From: DAIQNV01 sp036788215
Lineage (GTDB): Bacteria; Planctomycetota; Phycisphaerae; Phycisphaerales; UBA1924
Length of the DNA stretch: 32,384 bases
NCBI GenBank assembly: GCA_036788215.1
Contig: DAIQNV010000037.1
Span: 1-32,384 of the forward strand
Reading direction: 5' to 3'
Numbering within the stretch: position 1 is the stretch's first letter; each line of letters begins with the position of its first letter. A program made the translations under genes and the position numbers. Of the stretch, positions 7,580-17,372 are shown piece by piece. The notes under the pieces are model-generated. The model made no database searches. It was not told where the DNA came from and saw nothing but the letters and a program-made list of their open reading frames with translations.

Positions 7580-9772
7580 TCAGTCCGGACGCACGGTGTT
7601 GCTGTTCGGACGGGTGCTCGGGCTGGGGTTGGGCTGGATCGGCGAGCAGAAGCCCGGGCGGAACTGGCGGCTGAATTCCTGGAGGTCCAGGATGTCGACG
7701 ATGCCGTTGCCGTCGAGGTCGGTGGCGGGGTCGCCCGACTGCCAGAGGTTCACGAAAATCGCGAGGTCGTTGAAGTTCTGACGCCCGTCGCCGTTGAGGT
7801 CGAACGGGCAGTTGTTGTCGGGCGGGTTGTTCGGGTCGCACGTACCCGTCTGGAACTCCTCGTTGAAGATGAGCGAGTCCTGCCCGTCCACGACGCCGTC
7901 GCTGTTCAGGTCGGCCGCGGTGTTGCCCGTGGCGAAGAGGACCGCGAACGCCTGACGGTCATCGAAGTCCTGATCGCCGTCGCCGTCGAGGTCGAAGCGG
8001 CACCCAGCGAAGCGGGGCGCGGTGAGACCGACCTGGCACTCCCCGAAGAGGAAGGCGCCGTCGGTCCCCGTAAAGTCGCCGTTGAAGAGGGCGAGGTCCT
8101 CGAGGTTCACGATCCCGTCCCCGTTGAGGTCGGCGACCGGGTTGCCGGCGTCATACAGGGCGAGGAAAGCGATCCGGTCGGCGAAGTCCTGGACGCCGTC
8201 TCCGTTGATGTCGTACGGGCACCCGTTGGGCTGGAAACTCTCCTGGACGGGGTCGCACACCCCGGCGGTGAACTGACCGAAGAACAGGGCAAGATCGTTC
8301 GGCGTGACGAACCCGTCGCGGTCGATGTCCGCGCTGTTGCTCTCGTTGAGCCAGAGCGCCGCGAAGTCGAACAGGTCGCCGAAGTCCTGCCGGAAGTCGG
8401 CGTTGACATCGAACGGGCAGAACGGCACCTGCCCGATGAACCAGGTGTCCTGCGGGTCGGCGGTGAAGATCTCCTGGATCGTGACGAGGTCACCCTTGCT
8501 GAACTCGACGCTGAAGCCCATCAGCACGAGCAATTCGTCGAGCCCCGCCTGGATCTCGGCGGGCGTCGCGCCGGCGTCGGTCCCCGGGATCAGGGGCAGG
8601 CCCAGATCGGCCCGGCGCTGGTTCTCCTCGAGCACCGCGGTCGTCTGCAGCAGGGGCTCGAGGGGCAGGAAGGTCGGAAGACCGTTGATCGAGAAGCTGA
8701 ACGCGTCCTGATGCACGATCGAGAACGCGTCGTACTCGCCGATCGCCTGCAGCGTCGGAGGCAGCGTCCGGCGGAACTGGATCTCGGCCGCGGTCACGTT
8801 GGTCGTGCCCGGGAAGGGGAAGCCCGAGGGGTCCGCGATCGGGATCACGTTCTCCGGGAAGATCTCGATGAAGGTGTCGCGGTCGAAGCGCACCTGGTGC
8901 CACGACAGCCCAAGCGCGAAGCCGATCTGGCGGGTCAGGTGGCCGATGTCGGTCCAGGTGCAGTGCGTGATCTGACGCGCGGGTGTCGCGGCGCCGAGGT
9001 CGGTGTTGACGCCCGGGTCCTGGATCGAGGGCGCCCCGAACCCGTCGTTGCTGTTCAGGCAGGGCGCCAGATCGGCCAGGTCATCGGGCTCACCACCGGA
9101 GCCGATGTAATCGTCGGCGAGCTCGGGGTCGAGCGAGATGCTGCTGAAGATGATCGCCCGGTCGTGGATCGTGGGGTTGAAGCCCACGAACTTGATGCCG
9201 ATGTCCTCGAGGTCGGTCTCGAGGATCAGCAGCGCGGTGATGACGTTGGGGATGCCGTTCGCCGCGTTGAACTGCTCGGGGTCGAGGTTCTCGCCGGTGA
9301 CGGCCCCGCTGAAGAAAAACGCGTCGACCATCTCGGGGTCGAAGGTGTAGGGCACGTCCAGGCTGCCCCAGCTCCGGGGCGTGTACACGCCGCCCGGCAC
9401 CCCGTTCTCCGTGCCCGGCGTCGCGTTCGCCGTCCCGCCAGGGGCCGCGTCGGCGCCCGATCGCGGCGCGTCCGGCAGGTCCCACCGCACCGCGGCGCCC
9501 TCCGCGATCTTGCGGAACTGCTCGCGCATCCGCTCCACCGCAGGGGCGTTCCGCTGACGCAGGAAGGCCTCCATCCGCTCCGCAGCGATCTCCTCGCGCA
9601 TCTCGTGGGCGATCTGGCTGAACTCGATCGCCCGCTCGGTCAGGCGGTCATCGGCGGCGCTGATCACGCCGACGCCGGGTTCCCCCGCGGAGGCCGACAG
9701 GGCGGCGCCCGCGAGCGCGAGCCCGGCGAGCGACCGCAGGCTGGAGATGCGGCGGGTCTGCTGAATGGTCAT
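7580..9772 (-). CDS. Secreted dockerin-repeat protein with inactive astacin-like domain
   Basis: A 730-residue exported protein. Residues 1-30 form a signal peptide (basic start, Ala/Leu-rich core, ASAGE cleavage region). The middle (about 150-420) resembles an M12A astacin protease. At the place of HExxHxxGxxH it reads RQIGFALGLSWH (281-292), followed by the astacin-like VRFDRD. The first zinc His, catalytic Glu and second zinc His are thus replaced by Arg281, Gln282 and Phe285, and the Met-turn SIMHYG is SIVHQD (Val353, Gln355). The C-terminal part holds four dockerin-like units of paired EF-hand loops (DxNxDGxxxxxDL type), each framed by Cys. A GAAGGAA ribosome-binding site precedes ATG 9772. 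It lies 80 bases after the active homologue, probably co-transcribed. Role unknown: non-catalytic binding, or a decoy or inhibitor, are possibilities. Confidence 0.85.
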   Translation of the reverse strand: MTIQQTRRISSLRSLAGLALAGAALSASAGEPGVGVISAADDRLTERAIEFSQIAHEMREEIAAERMEAFLRQRNAPAVERMREQFRKIAEGAAVRWDLPDAPRSGADAAPGGTANATPGTENGVPGGVYTPRSWGSLDVPYTFDPEMVDAFFFSGAVTGENLDPEQFNAANGIPNVITALLILETDLEDIGIKFVGFNPTIHDRAIIFSSISLDPELADDYIGSGGEPDDLADLAPCLNSNDGFGAPSIQDPGVNTDLGAATPARQITHCTWTDIGHLTRQIGFALGLSWHQVRFDRDTFIEIFPENVIPIADPSGFPFPGTTNVTAAEIQFRRTLPPTLQAIGEYDAFSIVHQDAFSFSINGLPTFLPLEPLLQTTAVLEENQRRADLGLPLIPGTDAGATPAEIQAGLDELLVLMGFSVEFSKGDLVTIQEIFTADPQDTWFIGQVPFCPFDVNADFRQDFGDLFDFAALWLNESNSADIDRDGFVTPNDLALFFGQFTAGVCDPVQESFQPNGCPYDINGDGVQDFADRIAFLALYDAGNPVADLNGDGIVNLEDLALFNGDFTGTDGAFLFGECQVGLTAPRFAGCRFDLDGDGDQDFDDRQAFAVLFATGNTAADLNSDGVVDGQDSLIFNEEFQTGTCDPNNPPDNNCPFDLNGDGRQNFNDLAIFVNLWQSGDPATDLDGNGIVDILDLQEFSRQFRPGFCSPIQPNPSPSTRPNSNTVRPD
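7631..8426 (-). repeat. Four tandem dockerin-like units (protein repeat)
   Basis: Four consecutive units of about 55-62 residues in the C-terminus of the preceding entry. They begin CPFDVNADF, CPYDINGDG, CRFDLDGDG and CPFDLNGDG, each with a second calcium-loop (DIDRDGFV, DLNGDGIV, DLNSDGVV, DLDGNGIV) and ending at a Cys. The pairs resemble type I dockerin EF-hands. The first unit's first loop (NADFRQDF) is missing a key Gly and probably binds calcium poorly. Boundaries are approximate. Confidence 0.75.
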
Positions 9773-9852
9773 GGAATCGTTCCTTCGAAGCCCATCGGGG
9801 CTCGCGGTGCTGGTGCGTGTTCCGGCGATCGGCCCGGCAAGGGCGCTGCAAC

Positions 9853-12072
9853 TCAGAGCGGGGCGATGTTGTTGTTCGTGACGTTGCTCGGGTTGACATC
9901 CTGGGGGGTGATGACCCGTGGGCTGCACCCGCGGCTCGACTGGAAGAGCGTGAAGTAGTTGATCAGGTCGAGCGTGTCGATCCTGCCGTCCCCGTTGCCA
10001 AGGACATACTCGACCTCGAAGCAGCCGAACCCGGCGGCATCGCCCGGGAAGAGCGTGCCCTGGCAGCTCAGGTAGGTCGAGAGATAAATCTGCATGTCCT
10101 TGAAGGTCAGGCGCCGGTCCCCGTCCAGGTCGGCCACGCACGGGTCGGTGCGGGGGTCGATCGGCGGCGCGTACACCGCCTGCAGCGAGGCGATGTCGCC
10201 GGCGCTCAGGTCGGGACTGGAGCCGATGATGGCCTGAAGGTTGTCGTTGGGCGCGAGCACGGTGATCGCCCGGCCCTCGACGGTGCAGATCGGGCTGGTG
10301 ATGAAGGCGCACGAGCCGTAGTGCATGATCGACTCGAAGTCGTAGTCGGGCTCCCCGTCGTTGTCCCCGTCGACACCCAGGATGGTCCCGCTGGTGTTGA
10401 TGAAGAACTGGCTCCATTCCTGCGGGTCGATGTTGCTGAAGTTGATGCGGACGAACTCGTCGCGGTCCGCCCGCACCATCTCGTGCAGGTAGCCCATCTG
10501 GTGCAGGATCTCGTGGATCGACACGCCCACCGAAGGCTGGTAGAGCACGATCATCTCGATCGCCGAGGACTCCGCCAGCCCCGGAAGCGTCGCCGCGCCC
10601 CCGCCGAACACGAAGGTCGGGCCCGCGATCCCGGGCACATCGGGGAAGCCGTCCTGGTCGACATCGTCGGGGATGCCGTCACCGTCGCGGTCGTACGCGT
10701 TGGGCATGTTGCTGGCGTTGGCGATGATGAGCGACCCGTCGCCGAAGACATCGCCCGAGACCGCCATCAGCGTGTCGGGCGTGCCGTCCCCGTCAAAGTC
10801 GAACTGCTCGGCGCCCTGGTCGCTCAGGATCGTGCCCACCGGGAGGAAGCTCGCGTCGAGGATGAAGCTCGTGGTGGTGAAGAAATTGCTCGTCCCGGGG
10901 ACGCCCGCGTTGCTGAGCCGGATCGTCTCCGGGACGCCGTCCGCGTTGGCCGCGTCGCCCGGCGAGTCGAGCAGGTCGGGGAAGCCGTCCCCGTTCATGT
11001 CGTCGAAGACGTAGTCGACATCGACATGCGACGCGAACGCCGGACCGCGGGCGTTGCCCTGGGTCGAGGTCGCGTAGCCACCCCCGTCAAAGTCGGTCCC
11101 GACCGTCCGGGGGCCCGTGAACAGGATGAAGGGATAGTCGTCGTCGGGCTCGCGCACCACATCACCATCGAGGATCATCGCGCCGTCCGTGTCGTACTGC
11201 ACGAAGCCGGAGATCGACGCGGGCGGCGCTGCGGGGCCCTGCGAGGCGCCGGGGCCGAGTTGCGGATCGCGCTCCACGAAACGCACGTTCACGACCTTCT
11301 CGATCTCCCGCATGGCGCGGAGGATGTTGGTCTGGTCCTCTTCCTCGATCACATCGTGTGGCAGGGTGTCCTGGAACTCGATCGCGCCCGGGGCCGTCCG
11401 CCCGTTCAGCCCATACTCGCGCTGAGCCCACCGCCAGACGGTCTCGCCGTCCTCGTGGGCGAACACCGGGCGGTCATTGCCCCAGCGGGCGTTGCCCAGC
11501 CCGTAGAACAGGTACGCGCCCGCGATCTCAGGGTCCTCAGCGGCATCGATCAGATCCCCGGGCAGAGCGGGAGGCGGGATGATGTCGAGGATGATGGGCC
11601 GGCCGCCCGAGTCCCACGTCTCGGCGATCCCGTCGGTGTCATCGGGAAGGTCGCAGGGAACGGGGGTCGTCCCGCGAATTCCATCCGCCCCGATCTCGAA
11701 GCAGTTGCCGCCACCGGCGGGGAGGAAGGGCTGGCCGATCAGCCCGTCGCCCGAGCCGTCGTTGTCCTGCGTCGCGATCTGCAGGTTGTTGGCGTTGTCC
11801 TCTCCGCTGATCCACTCGACCTCGAGCATCCGCTCTTCCAGGAAGGCGTAGTAGATGATGATCGGGTGCTGCTCAGCGGGGTTGGTCGAGCTGAACGCCG
11901 GCGTGGGGAACTGCGCCAGCACGTCCTGCTGGTTGAACCGGATCCACACCGGGTTCGTGTTGCTCTGCCCGTACAGGCCCGCAGAGGCCAGCTGTCCCGC
12001 CACAGCAACCATGCCCGCTGCGCTCAGGGAACCGATGAAACGGGCCACGCGGGCCGACTGCTCACTGCGCAT
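9853..12072 (-). CDS. Secreted astacin-type (M12A) zinc metalloprotease with dockerin-like C-terminus
   Basis: A 739-residue exported protease. Residues 1-31 are a signal peptide (SLSAAGMVAVAGQLASAG). The zinc site is HEILHQMGYLH (His520, Glu521, His524, His530), followed by the astacin-like EMVRADRDEFV. The Met-turn is SIMHYG (Met583, Tyr585). Upstream, ILRAMREIEKVVNVRFVERD (near 245-267) matches the start of the astacin fold. About 250 residues separate it from HExxH, far more than in simple astacins; this stretch holds Asp-rich calcium-loop repeats (DMNGDGFPD, DFDGDGTPD, DRDGDGIPDDVDQDG). The C-terminus has one dockerin-like pair (CVADLDGDRRLTF; GNGDGRIDTLDL). The start is ATG 12072 with a GGAG ribosome-binding site; an in-frame ATG 15 codons upstream would bury the signal peptide. 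Likely an extracellular or surface-anchored degradative enzyme. Confidence 0.88.
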   Translation of the reverse strand: MRSEQSARVARFIGSLSAAGMVAVAGQLASAGLYGQSNTNPVWIRFNQQDVLAQFPTPAFSSTNPAEQHPIIIYYAFLEERMLEVEWISGEDNANNLQIATQDNDGSGDGLIGQPFLPAGGGNCFEIGADGIRGTTPVPCDLPDDTDGIAETWDSGGRPIILDIIPPPALPGDLIDAAEDPEIAGAYLFYGLGNARWGNDRPVFAHEDGETVWRWAQREYGLNGRTAPGAIEFQDTLPHDVIEEEDQTNILRAMREIEKVVNVRFVERDPQLGPGASQGPAAPPASISGFVQYDTDGAMILDGDVVREPDDDYPFILFTGPRTVGTDFDGGGYATSTQGNARGPAFASHVDVDYVFDDMNGDGFPDLLDSPGDAANADGVPETIRLSNAGVPGTSNFFTTTSFILDASFLPVGTILSDQGAEQFDFDGDGTPDTLMAVSGDVFGDGSLIIANASNMPNAYDRDGDGIPDDVDQDGFPDVPGIAGPTFVFGGGAATLPGLAESSAIEMIVLYQPSVGVSIHEILHQMGYLHEMVRADRDEFVRINFSNIDPQEWSQFFINTSGTILGVDGDNDGEPDYDFESIMHYGSCAFITSPICTVEGRAITVLAPNDNLQAIIGSSPDLSAGDIASLQAVYAPPIDPRTDPCVADLDGDRRLTFKDMQIYLSTYLSCQGTLFPGDAAGFGCFEVEYVLGNGDGRIDTLDLINYFTLFQSSRGCSPRVITPQDVNPSNVTNNNIAPL

Positions 12073-12359
12073 TGTGCTCTCCAGTTCGCACGCCCAACCC
12101 GAGTGCATCGCGAACACTCGGGCACGGGCGCTGCTGGCGCCTCCGCCACCCTTCTGAGTCTACCGGACCCTGGGCAGCGGGTTGACGCGTCGGGAGAATC
12201 CTAACGGAGATTTCCCGCCCGCGTCCAGCGGAGGCAGCGTCACCCACGCCGTCCGCTGTGTCTTCTTTCCGAGCCCCAGCCCCAACGGTTCCCGGTCGTT
12301 CCCGCTTTCCGCGATCCAGCGGGATTCAGCCAGACCGGCCAAGCGGAAACCCCGGGGAC
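12073..12359. other. Intergenic region between rpoD end and astacin gene
   Basis: About 290 bases without a credible gene. On the minus strand it holds a 7-bp hairpin (TCCCGCT / AGCGGGA, about 12301-12325) that may help end the dnaG-rpoD transcript, though no T-run follows. It also holds a TAGACT box at 12157-12162 that could be the -10 of the protease gene. Confidence 0.4.
12157..12162 (-). promoter_or_regulatory. Possible -10 element for the protease gene pair
   Basis: Minus-strand GTAGACTC lies about 85 bases upstream of the protease start. A GTCAAC box 18 bases further upstream is a weak -35 match. The box resembles the -10 candidates before the ompH and 254-residue genes. Confidence 0.3.
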
Positions 12360-14303
<1,944 letters not shown>

Positions 14304-14322
14304 TTGTAGCGCCCCCGCGTCC

Positions 14323-16155
14323 TCAGGGACGCCCGCCGCCCGAACCCTTCCAGAATCGAGCCCCGGGGTTCGACCCGTGCTCCGCGTGCGCATCCTGCAT
14401 GCGACGCAGACGCGCCGCGATCGAATCCATACCGCCCGCTCCGCTATCCCCGCCCCGCAGAGACGCCTCCCCGCTCCCATCGAGCGCCGCGGTCGATCGC
14501 AGGCGGGCCAGGCAGTCCTCCGCGTGCTCCACCACGCCCGTCCCGGGCTTGGGCTTCGCATCCCCCGTCGAGACCAGGGTCTCGATCCGGCGCACGAACC
14601 CCGCTGCCCGCGCCCGGTGTCGGTCGTCGGGCAGCTCGCTCAAAACCGCCGGCAGGCTGAGGTCCCCCGCCCGCGCCAGGTCGATCACCAGCGCCGCGAT
14701 CACCCCGTCGATCCCCTCCAGCCCCGGGTCCAGCCCCGCCTCCGCCCCCGCCAGCACCACCGTCGCCGCCTCCGCATCGGACAGCGCGCACGCGATCAGT
14801 TCCGCCCAGAGGCGCTCGCGCCCGGTCAGCGCCCGCGCAGGCTTCGCCGCCGCCTCGCCCCCGTCGTCCCGGCGCTCGTCCGCCCGCCGCCCCAGCTTCA
14901 CCGCCGCCTCAACGACCTCGAACCGCACGCCCACCGTCTCCGCGATCCGCGCGAGCAGCGTCGTCCGCGCCCGTGGCTCCATCCGGTCCATCCCCGCGTC
15001 CCACAGGCGCCGGACCTCTTCTTCGGCCATCCGCCGAGCCCCGGCCGCCCCCTTGCCCCGCGCCTGCTCGCGCAGGCGCCCGAAGTGCATCTCCACCAGG
15101 TCCCGCCCGGTGGTCAAGGTCTTCAGCAGCATCTCCCGCCCGCCCGGGCGCGCAAGAAGCTCGTCCGGATCCTTCGCGTCCGTCACATCGCTCAGGACCG
15201 CCACCGACACATCGAGCTCCCCCGAAAACAGCACCTCGAACGCCCGGTTCGCCGCCCGCTGCCCCGCCTCGTCGCCATCAAAGAGCAAGACCACCCGGTC
15301 GCACTTCCACCGGAGTCTCCGGGCGTGCTCCTGGGTCAGCGCCGTGCCCAAGGTGCCCACAACATTCTCCACCCCGTGCTGGTGGCACGCGATCACATCC
15401 GTGTACCCCTCGACGACCGCGACCCACCCCTCCCGCCGGATCGCGTCCCGCGCCTGGTACAGCCCGAAGAGCGTCTCCAACTTCTTGAACAGCGCGTTCT
15501 CCGGGCTGTTCAGGTACTTGGGCTCGTCCGCGTCGTCGATCCGCCTCGCCCCGAACCCCAGCGTCTCCCCGGACTCCCCCAGAATCGGGAAGATCAGCCG
15601 ATTCCGAAGCGCGTCATACAGCCCCCCGCCCCGCCCCGCGTCGCGCCGCTTGACCAGCCCCGCCCCCTCCAGGTCCCGCTCCGGGATCCCCGCCTGCTTC
15701 GCGTACAGCAAGAGCCCATCCCACCGGTCGGGCGCTGCGCCGATCGCGAACCGCTCCAGCATCTCGCCCGAGATCCCCCGGCGCTCGATGACCCCCCGGG
15801 CACCGACCCCGTGCTCGGGATGAGCCAGAATCCTCTGGTAAAACCCCTGGGCCGCGGCGTTGACTTTCCGGACCGTCGCCCGGTCACTGCCTTGCTGGCG
15901 ATTTGGGTGGTCCTCCCCTGTATTTGGGGTGTGCCTTTGCCGGGGCGTGAATTCGACCCCCGCCTGCTCCGCCAGCATCTTCAGGGCTTCGGGGAAGCTC
16001 AGCCCGTGGTAGCGCCTCGCGAAGGTCAGCGCATCCCCGCCCGCGCCGCAGACGAAGCAGTGGAAGATCTGCTTGCCGGGCACCACATACATCGAGGGGT
16101 TGCGGTCCTCGTGGAAGGGGCACAGGCAGACGAACTCCCGCCCCTTGGGCCGGAG
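14323..16155 (-). CDS. dnaG: DNA primase, 5' end lost in assembly gap
   Basis: Synthesises RNA primers at the replication fork. The visible 610 residues begin inside the CHC2 zinc-binding domain (KGREFVCLCPFHEDRNPS, then FHCFVCGAGGD, with Cys/His ligands in CPFH and CFVC). The family usually has about 30 residues before this point, so only a short N-terminal piece is missing. The catalytic core follows (FPILGESGETLGFGARRI, KYLNSPE). The Toprim metal-binding motifs are VVEGYTDVI and LLFDGDEAGQRAA. The C-terminal region is the helicase-binding part and is poorly conserved. The gene ends 19 bases before rpoD. The frame meets the run of Ns exactly at a codon boundary. Confidence 0.95.
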   Translation of the reverse strand, partial: LRPKGREFVCLCPFHEDRNPSMYVVPGKQIFHCFVCGAGGDALTFARRYHGLSFPEALKMLAEQAGVEFTPRQRHTPNTGEDHPNRQQGSDRATVRKVNAAAQGFYQRILAHPEHGVGARGVIERRGISGEMLERFAIGAAPDRWDGLLLYAKQAGIPERDLEGAGLVKRRDAGRGGGLYDALRNRLIFPILGESGETLGFGARRIDDADEPKYLNSPENALFKKLETLFGLYQARDAIRREGWVAVVEGYTDVIACHQHGVENVVGTLGTALTQEHARRLRWKCDRVVLLFDGDEAGQRAANRAFEVLFSGELDVSVAVLSDVTDAKDPDELLARPGGREMLLKTLTTGRDLVEMHFGRLREQARGKGAAGARRMAEEEVRRLWDAGMDRMEPRARTTLLARIAETVGVRFEVVEAAVKLGRRADERRDDGGEAAAKPARALTGRERLWAELIACALSDAEAATVVLAGAEAGLDPGLEGIDGVIAALVIDLARAGDLSLPAVLSELPDDRHRARAAGFVRRIETLVSTGDAKPKPGTGVVEHAEDCLARLRSTAALDGSGEASLRGGDSGAGGMDSIAARLRRMQDAHAEHGSNPGARFWKGSGGGRP

Positions 16156-16255
16156 NNNNNNNNNNNNNNNNNNNNNNNNNNNNNNNNNNNNNNNNNNNNN
16201 NNNNNNNNNNNNNNNNNNNNNNNNNNNNNNNNNNNNNNNNNNNNNNNNNNNNNNN
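16156..16255. other. Assembly gap of 100 Ns
   Basis: Exactly 100 undetermined bases, a length often used as a placeholder, so the true size is unknown. The 5' end of dnaG (leftward) and the 5' part of the gene fragment ending at 16378 (rightward) are both missing here, so the real gap must also hold a divergent promoter region. Confidence 0.98.
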
Positions 16256-16378
16256 CCCGCAGCGATCGACGGGGCGCTGGCCGAGCTGCGCGAGACGATG
16301 GCGGGCCTGATCGCGGGCGAGCACGCGGGAACGGTCGCGGTCGAGCCCGACGAGGCCGACTTCATCATCGCCCGGTGA
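16256..16378 (+). CDS. 3' fragment of an unidentified gene
   Basis: Forty residues and a stop codon, entering from the gap. Nearly every third codon position is G or C, and the peptide (ending EPDEADFIIAR) is an ordinary acidic, soluble C-terminus. The minus-strand reading of the same bases, which would continue the primase frame, gives a Ser/Arg/Ala-rich shadow without primase features. I do not recognise the family. The parent gene would be divergent from dnaG. Confidence 0.55.
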   Translation, partial: PAAIDGALAELRETMAGLIAGEHAGTVAVEPDEADFIIAR

Positions 16379-16395
16379 AAGCACATCAGTACAAG

Positions 16396-16663
16396 CCCAA
16401 AGCGTCAGCGCCGGGCCTCCCCGGCGCCCGCCGACACGCCGAGCTCGATGCGGACGCGGGATCGCGAAACGGGGCACTCCCCCGCCGACCGACCCCTCTC
16501 GCCGCCCATCGCTCACGCTCAGGGCCACTAGCCCCAAGCGTCAGCGCCGGGCCTCCCCGGTGCCCCTCGCCCCACCCCGCCCGATCCGACCACGGATGCG
16601 GGAAATGGGAGATCACTTCGCCGACCGATCCCTCTCGCCGCCCATCGCTCACGCTCAGGGCTT
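16396..16663. repeat. Tandem duplication with 136-bp period, MITE/REP-like
   Basis: Two direct copies, about 16396-16531 and 16532-16663. A 25-base 5' block (AAGCGTCAGCGCCGGGCCTC...) is identical at 16400-16424 and 16536-16560. A 43-base 3' block (ending CATCGCTCACGCTCAGGGC) at 16483-16525 and 16619-16661 differs at one base. Both blocks are offset by exactly 136; the 58-base middles are diverged but alignable without gaps. The outer ends are inverted: TACAAGCCC opens the array and GGGCTTGTA closes it, and each copy starts and ends with imperfect inverted AGCGT(C/G)AGCG sequences. There is no coding frame across the array. Confidence 0.85.
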
Positions 16664-16664
16664 G

Positions 16665-16670
16665 TACAGT
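16665..16670 (+). promoter_or_regulatory. Possible -10 element for HAD phosphatase gene
   Basis: TACAGT ends 12 bases before the ATG at 16683, which would give an almost leaderless transcript; no Shine-Dalgarno is present. The box overlaps the inverted end of the 136-bp repeat array (GGGCTTGTA). Confidence 0.3.
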
Positions 16671-16682
16671 GTCGGACACACC

Positions 16683-17372
16683 ATGCTCATCCTCTTCGAC
16701 ATCGACATGACCCTGCTCACCACCAACGGCGCCGGCCCCGCCGCCCTCGCCGACGCCGGTCGCGCCCTCCACGGGCCGTCCTTCCGCACCGACACCATCG
16801 AGTACGGCGGGCGCATCGACCCCGACATCATCGGGGAGCTGCTCGTCGCCAACAGCGTCGAGCCCACCCTTGAGGCCCGGGCCGATCTCCGGCGGGAATA
16901 CGCCCGGCGCCTCCCGGGCGCCGTCGCGGGCAAGACCCGCTCCATGCCGGGCGTGCCCGCCCTCCTCGCCGCCCTCGCGGGCGAGGCGGAGGTGACGGTG
17001 GGGGTGCTGACCGGCAATTTCGAGGAGACCGGCTGCCACAAGCTGCAAGCCGCGGGGCTCGATCTCGAAGGCTTCCGTGTGCGTGTCTGGGGAGATGACA
17101 GCCCGCTGGAGCCTCACTCGCGCGACCAGCTCCCGGGCGTCGCGCTCGAGCGCTACACCGCCCTGCACGCCCGGGAACTCGACCCGAAGCACGCGGTGAT
17201 CATCGGAGACACCATCCACGACATCGCCTGCGCCCGGGCCCATGGGCTCCGGGCCCTCGCGGTCGCGACGGGCCACCAGCCGGCGGACATCCTGATGGGG
17301 GCCCGCCCTGACCTGGTCATGGCCGACCTGTCGAACACGCAGGAGACCCTCGAGTGGCTGCTGAACCCCTGA
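16683..17372 (+). CDS. HAD-superfamily phosphatase
   Basis: Subclass I haloacid-dehalogenase hydrolase of 229 residues, resembling phosphoglycolate phosphatase and beta-phosphoglucomutase relatives. Motif I is FDIDMTLL with nucleophile Asp6 and acid/base Asp8. Motif II is VLTGN. The acidic motif IV is IIGDTIHDIACARAHG. A helical cap of about 80 residues lies between motifs I and II. The start ATG 16683 is chosen because it begins the first beta strand directly; there is no Shine-Dalgarno. The stop overlaps the ATG of the DUF418 gene by one base (TGATG), indicating coupling. Substrate cannot be deduced. Confidence 0.88.
   Translation: MLILFDIDMTLLTTNGAGPAALADAGRALHGPSFRTDTIEYGGRIDPDIIGELLVANSVEPTLEARADLRREYARRLPGAVAGKTRSMPGVPALLAALAGEAEVTVGVLTGNFEETGCHKLQAAGLDLEGFRVRVWGDDSPLEPHSRDQLPGVALERYTALHARELDPKHAVIIGDTIHDIACARAHGLRALAVATGHQPADILMGARPDLVMADLSNTQETLEWLLNP

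Noticed and set aside
7631..8426. DNA tandem repeat or CRISPR-like array
   Set aside because: The periodicity is at the protein level (dockerin-like units); the DNA copies are diverged and there are no constant repeats with unique spacers.
14304..14561. N-terminal extension of the sigma factor into dnaG
   Set aside because: These codons are the dnaG C-terminus read in another frame; ATG 14303, 19 bases after the dnaG stop, gives a normal RpoD N-terminus.
16256..16386. Reading the minus strand across the gap as the primase N-terminus
   Set aside because: The translated piece has no similarity to the DnaG N-terminus, and the plus strand of these bases has much better coding character.
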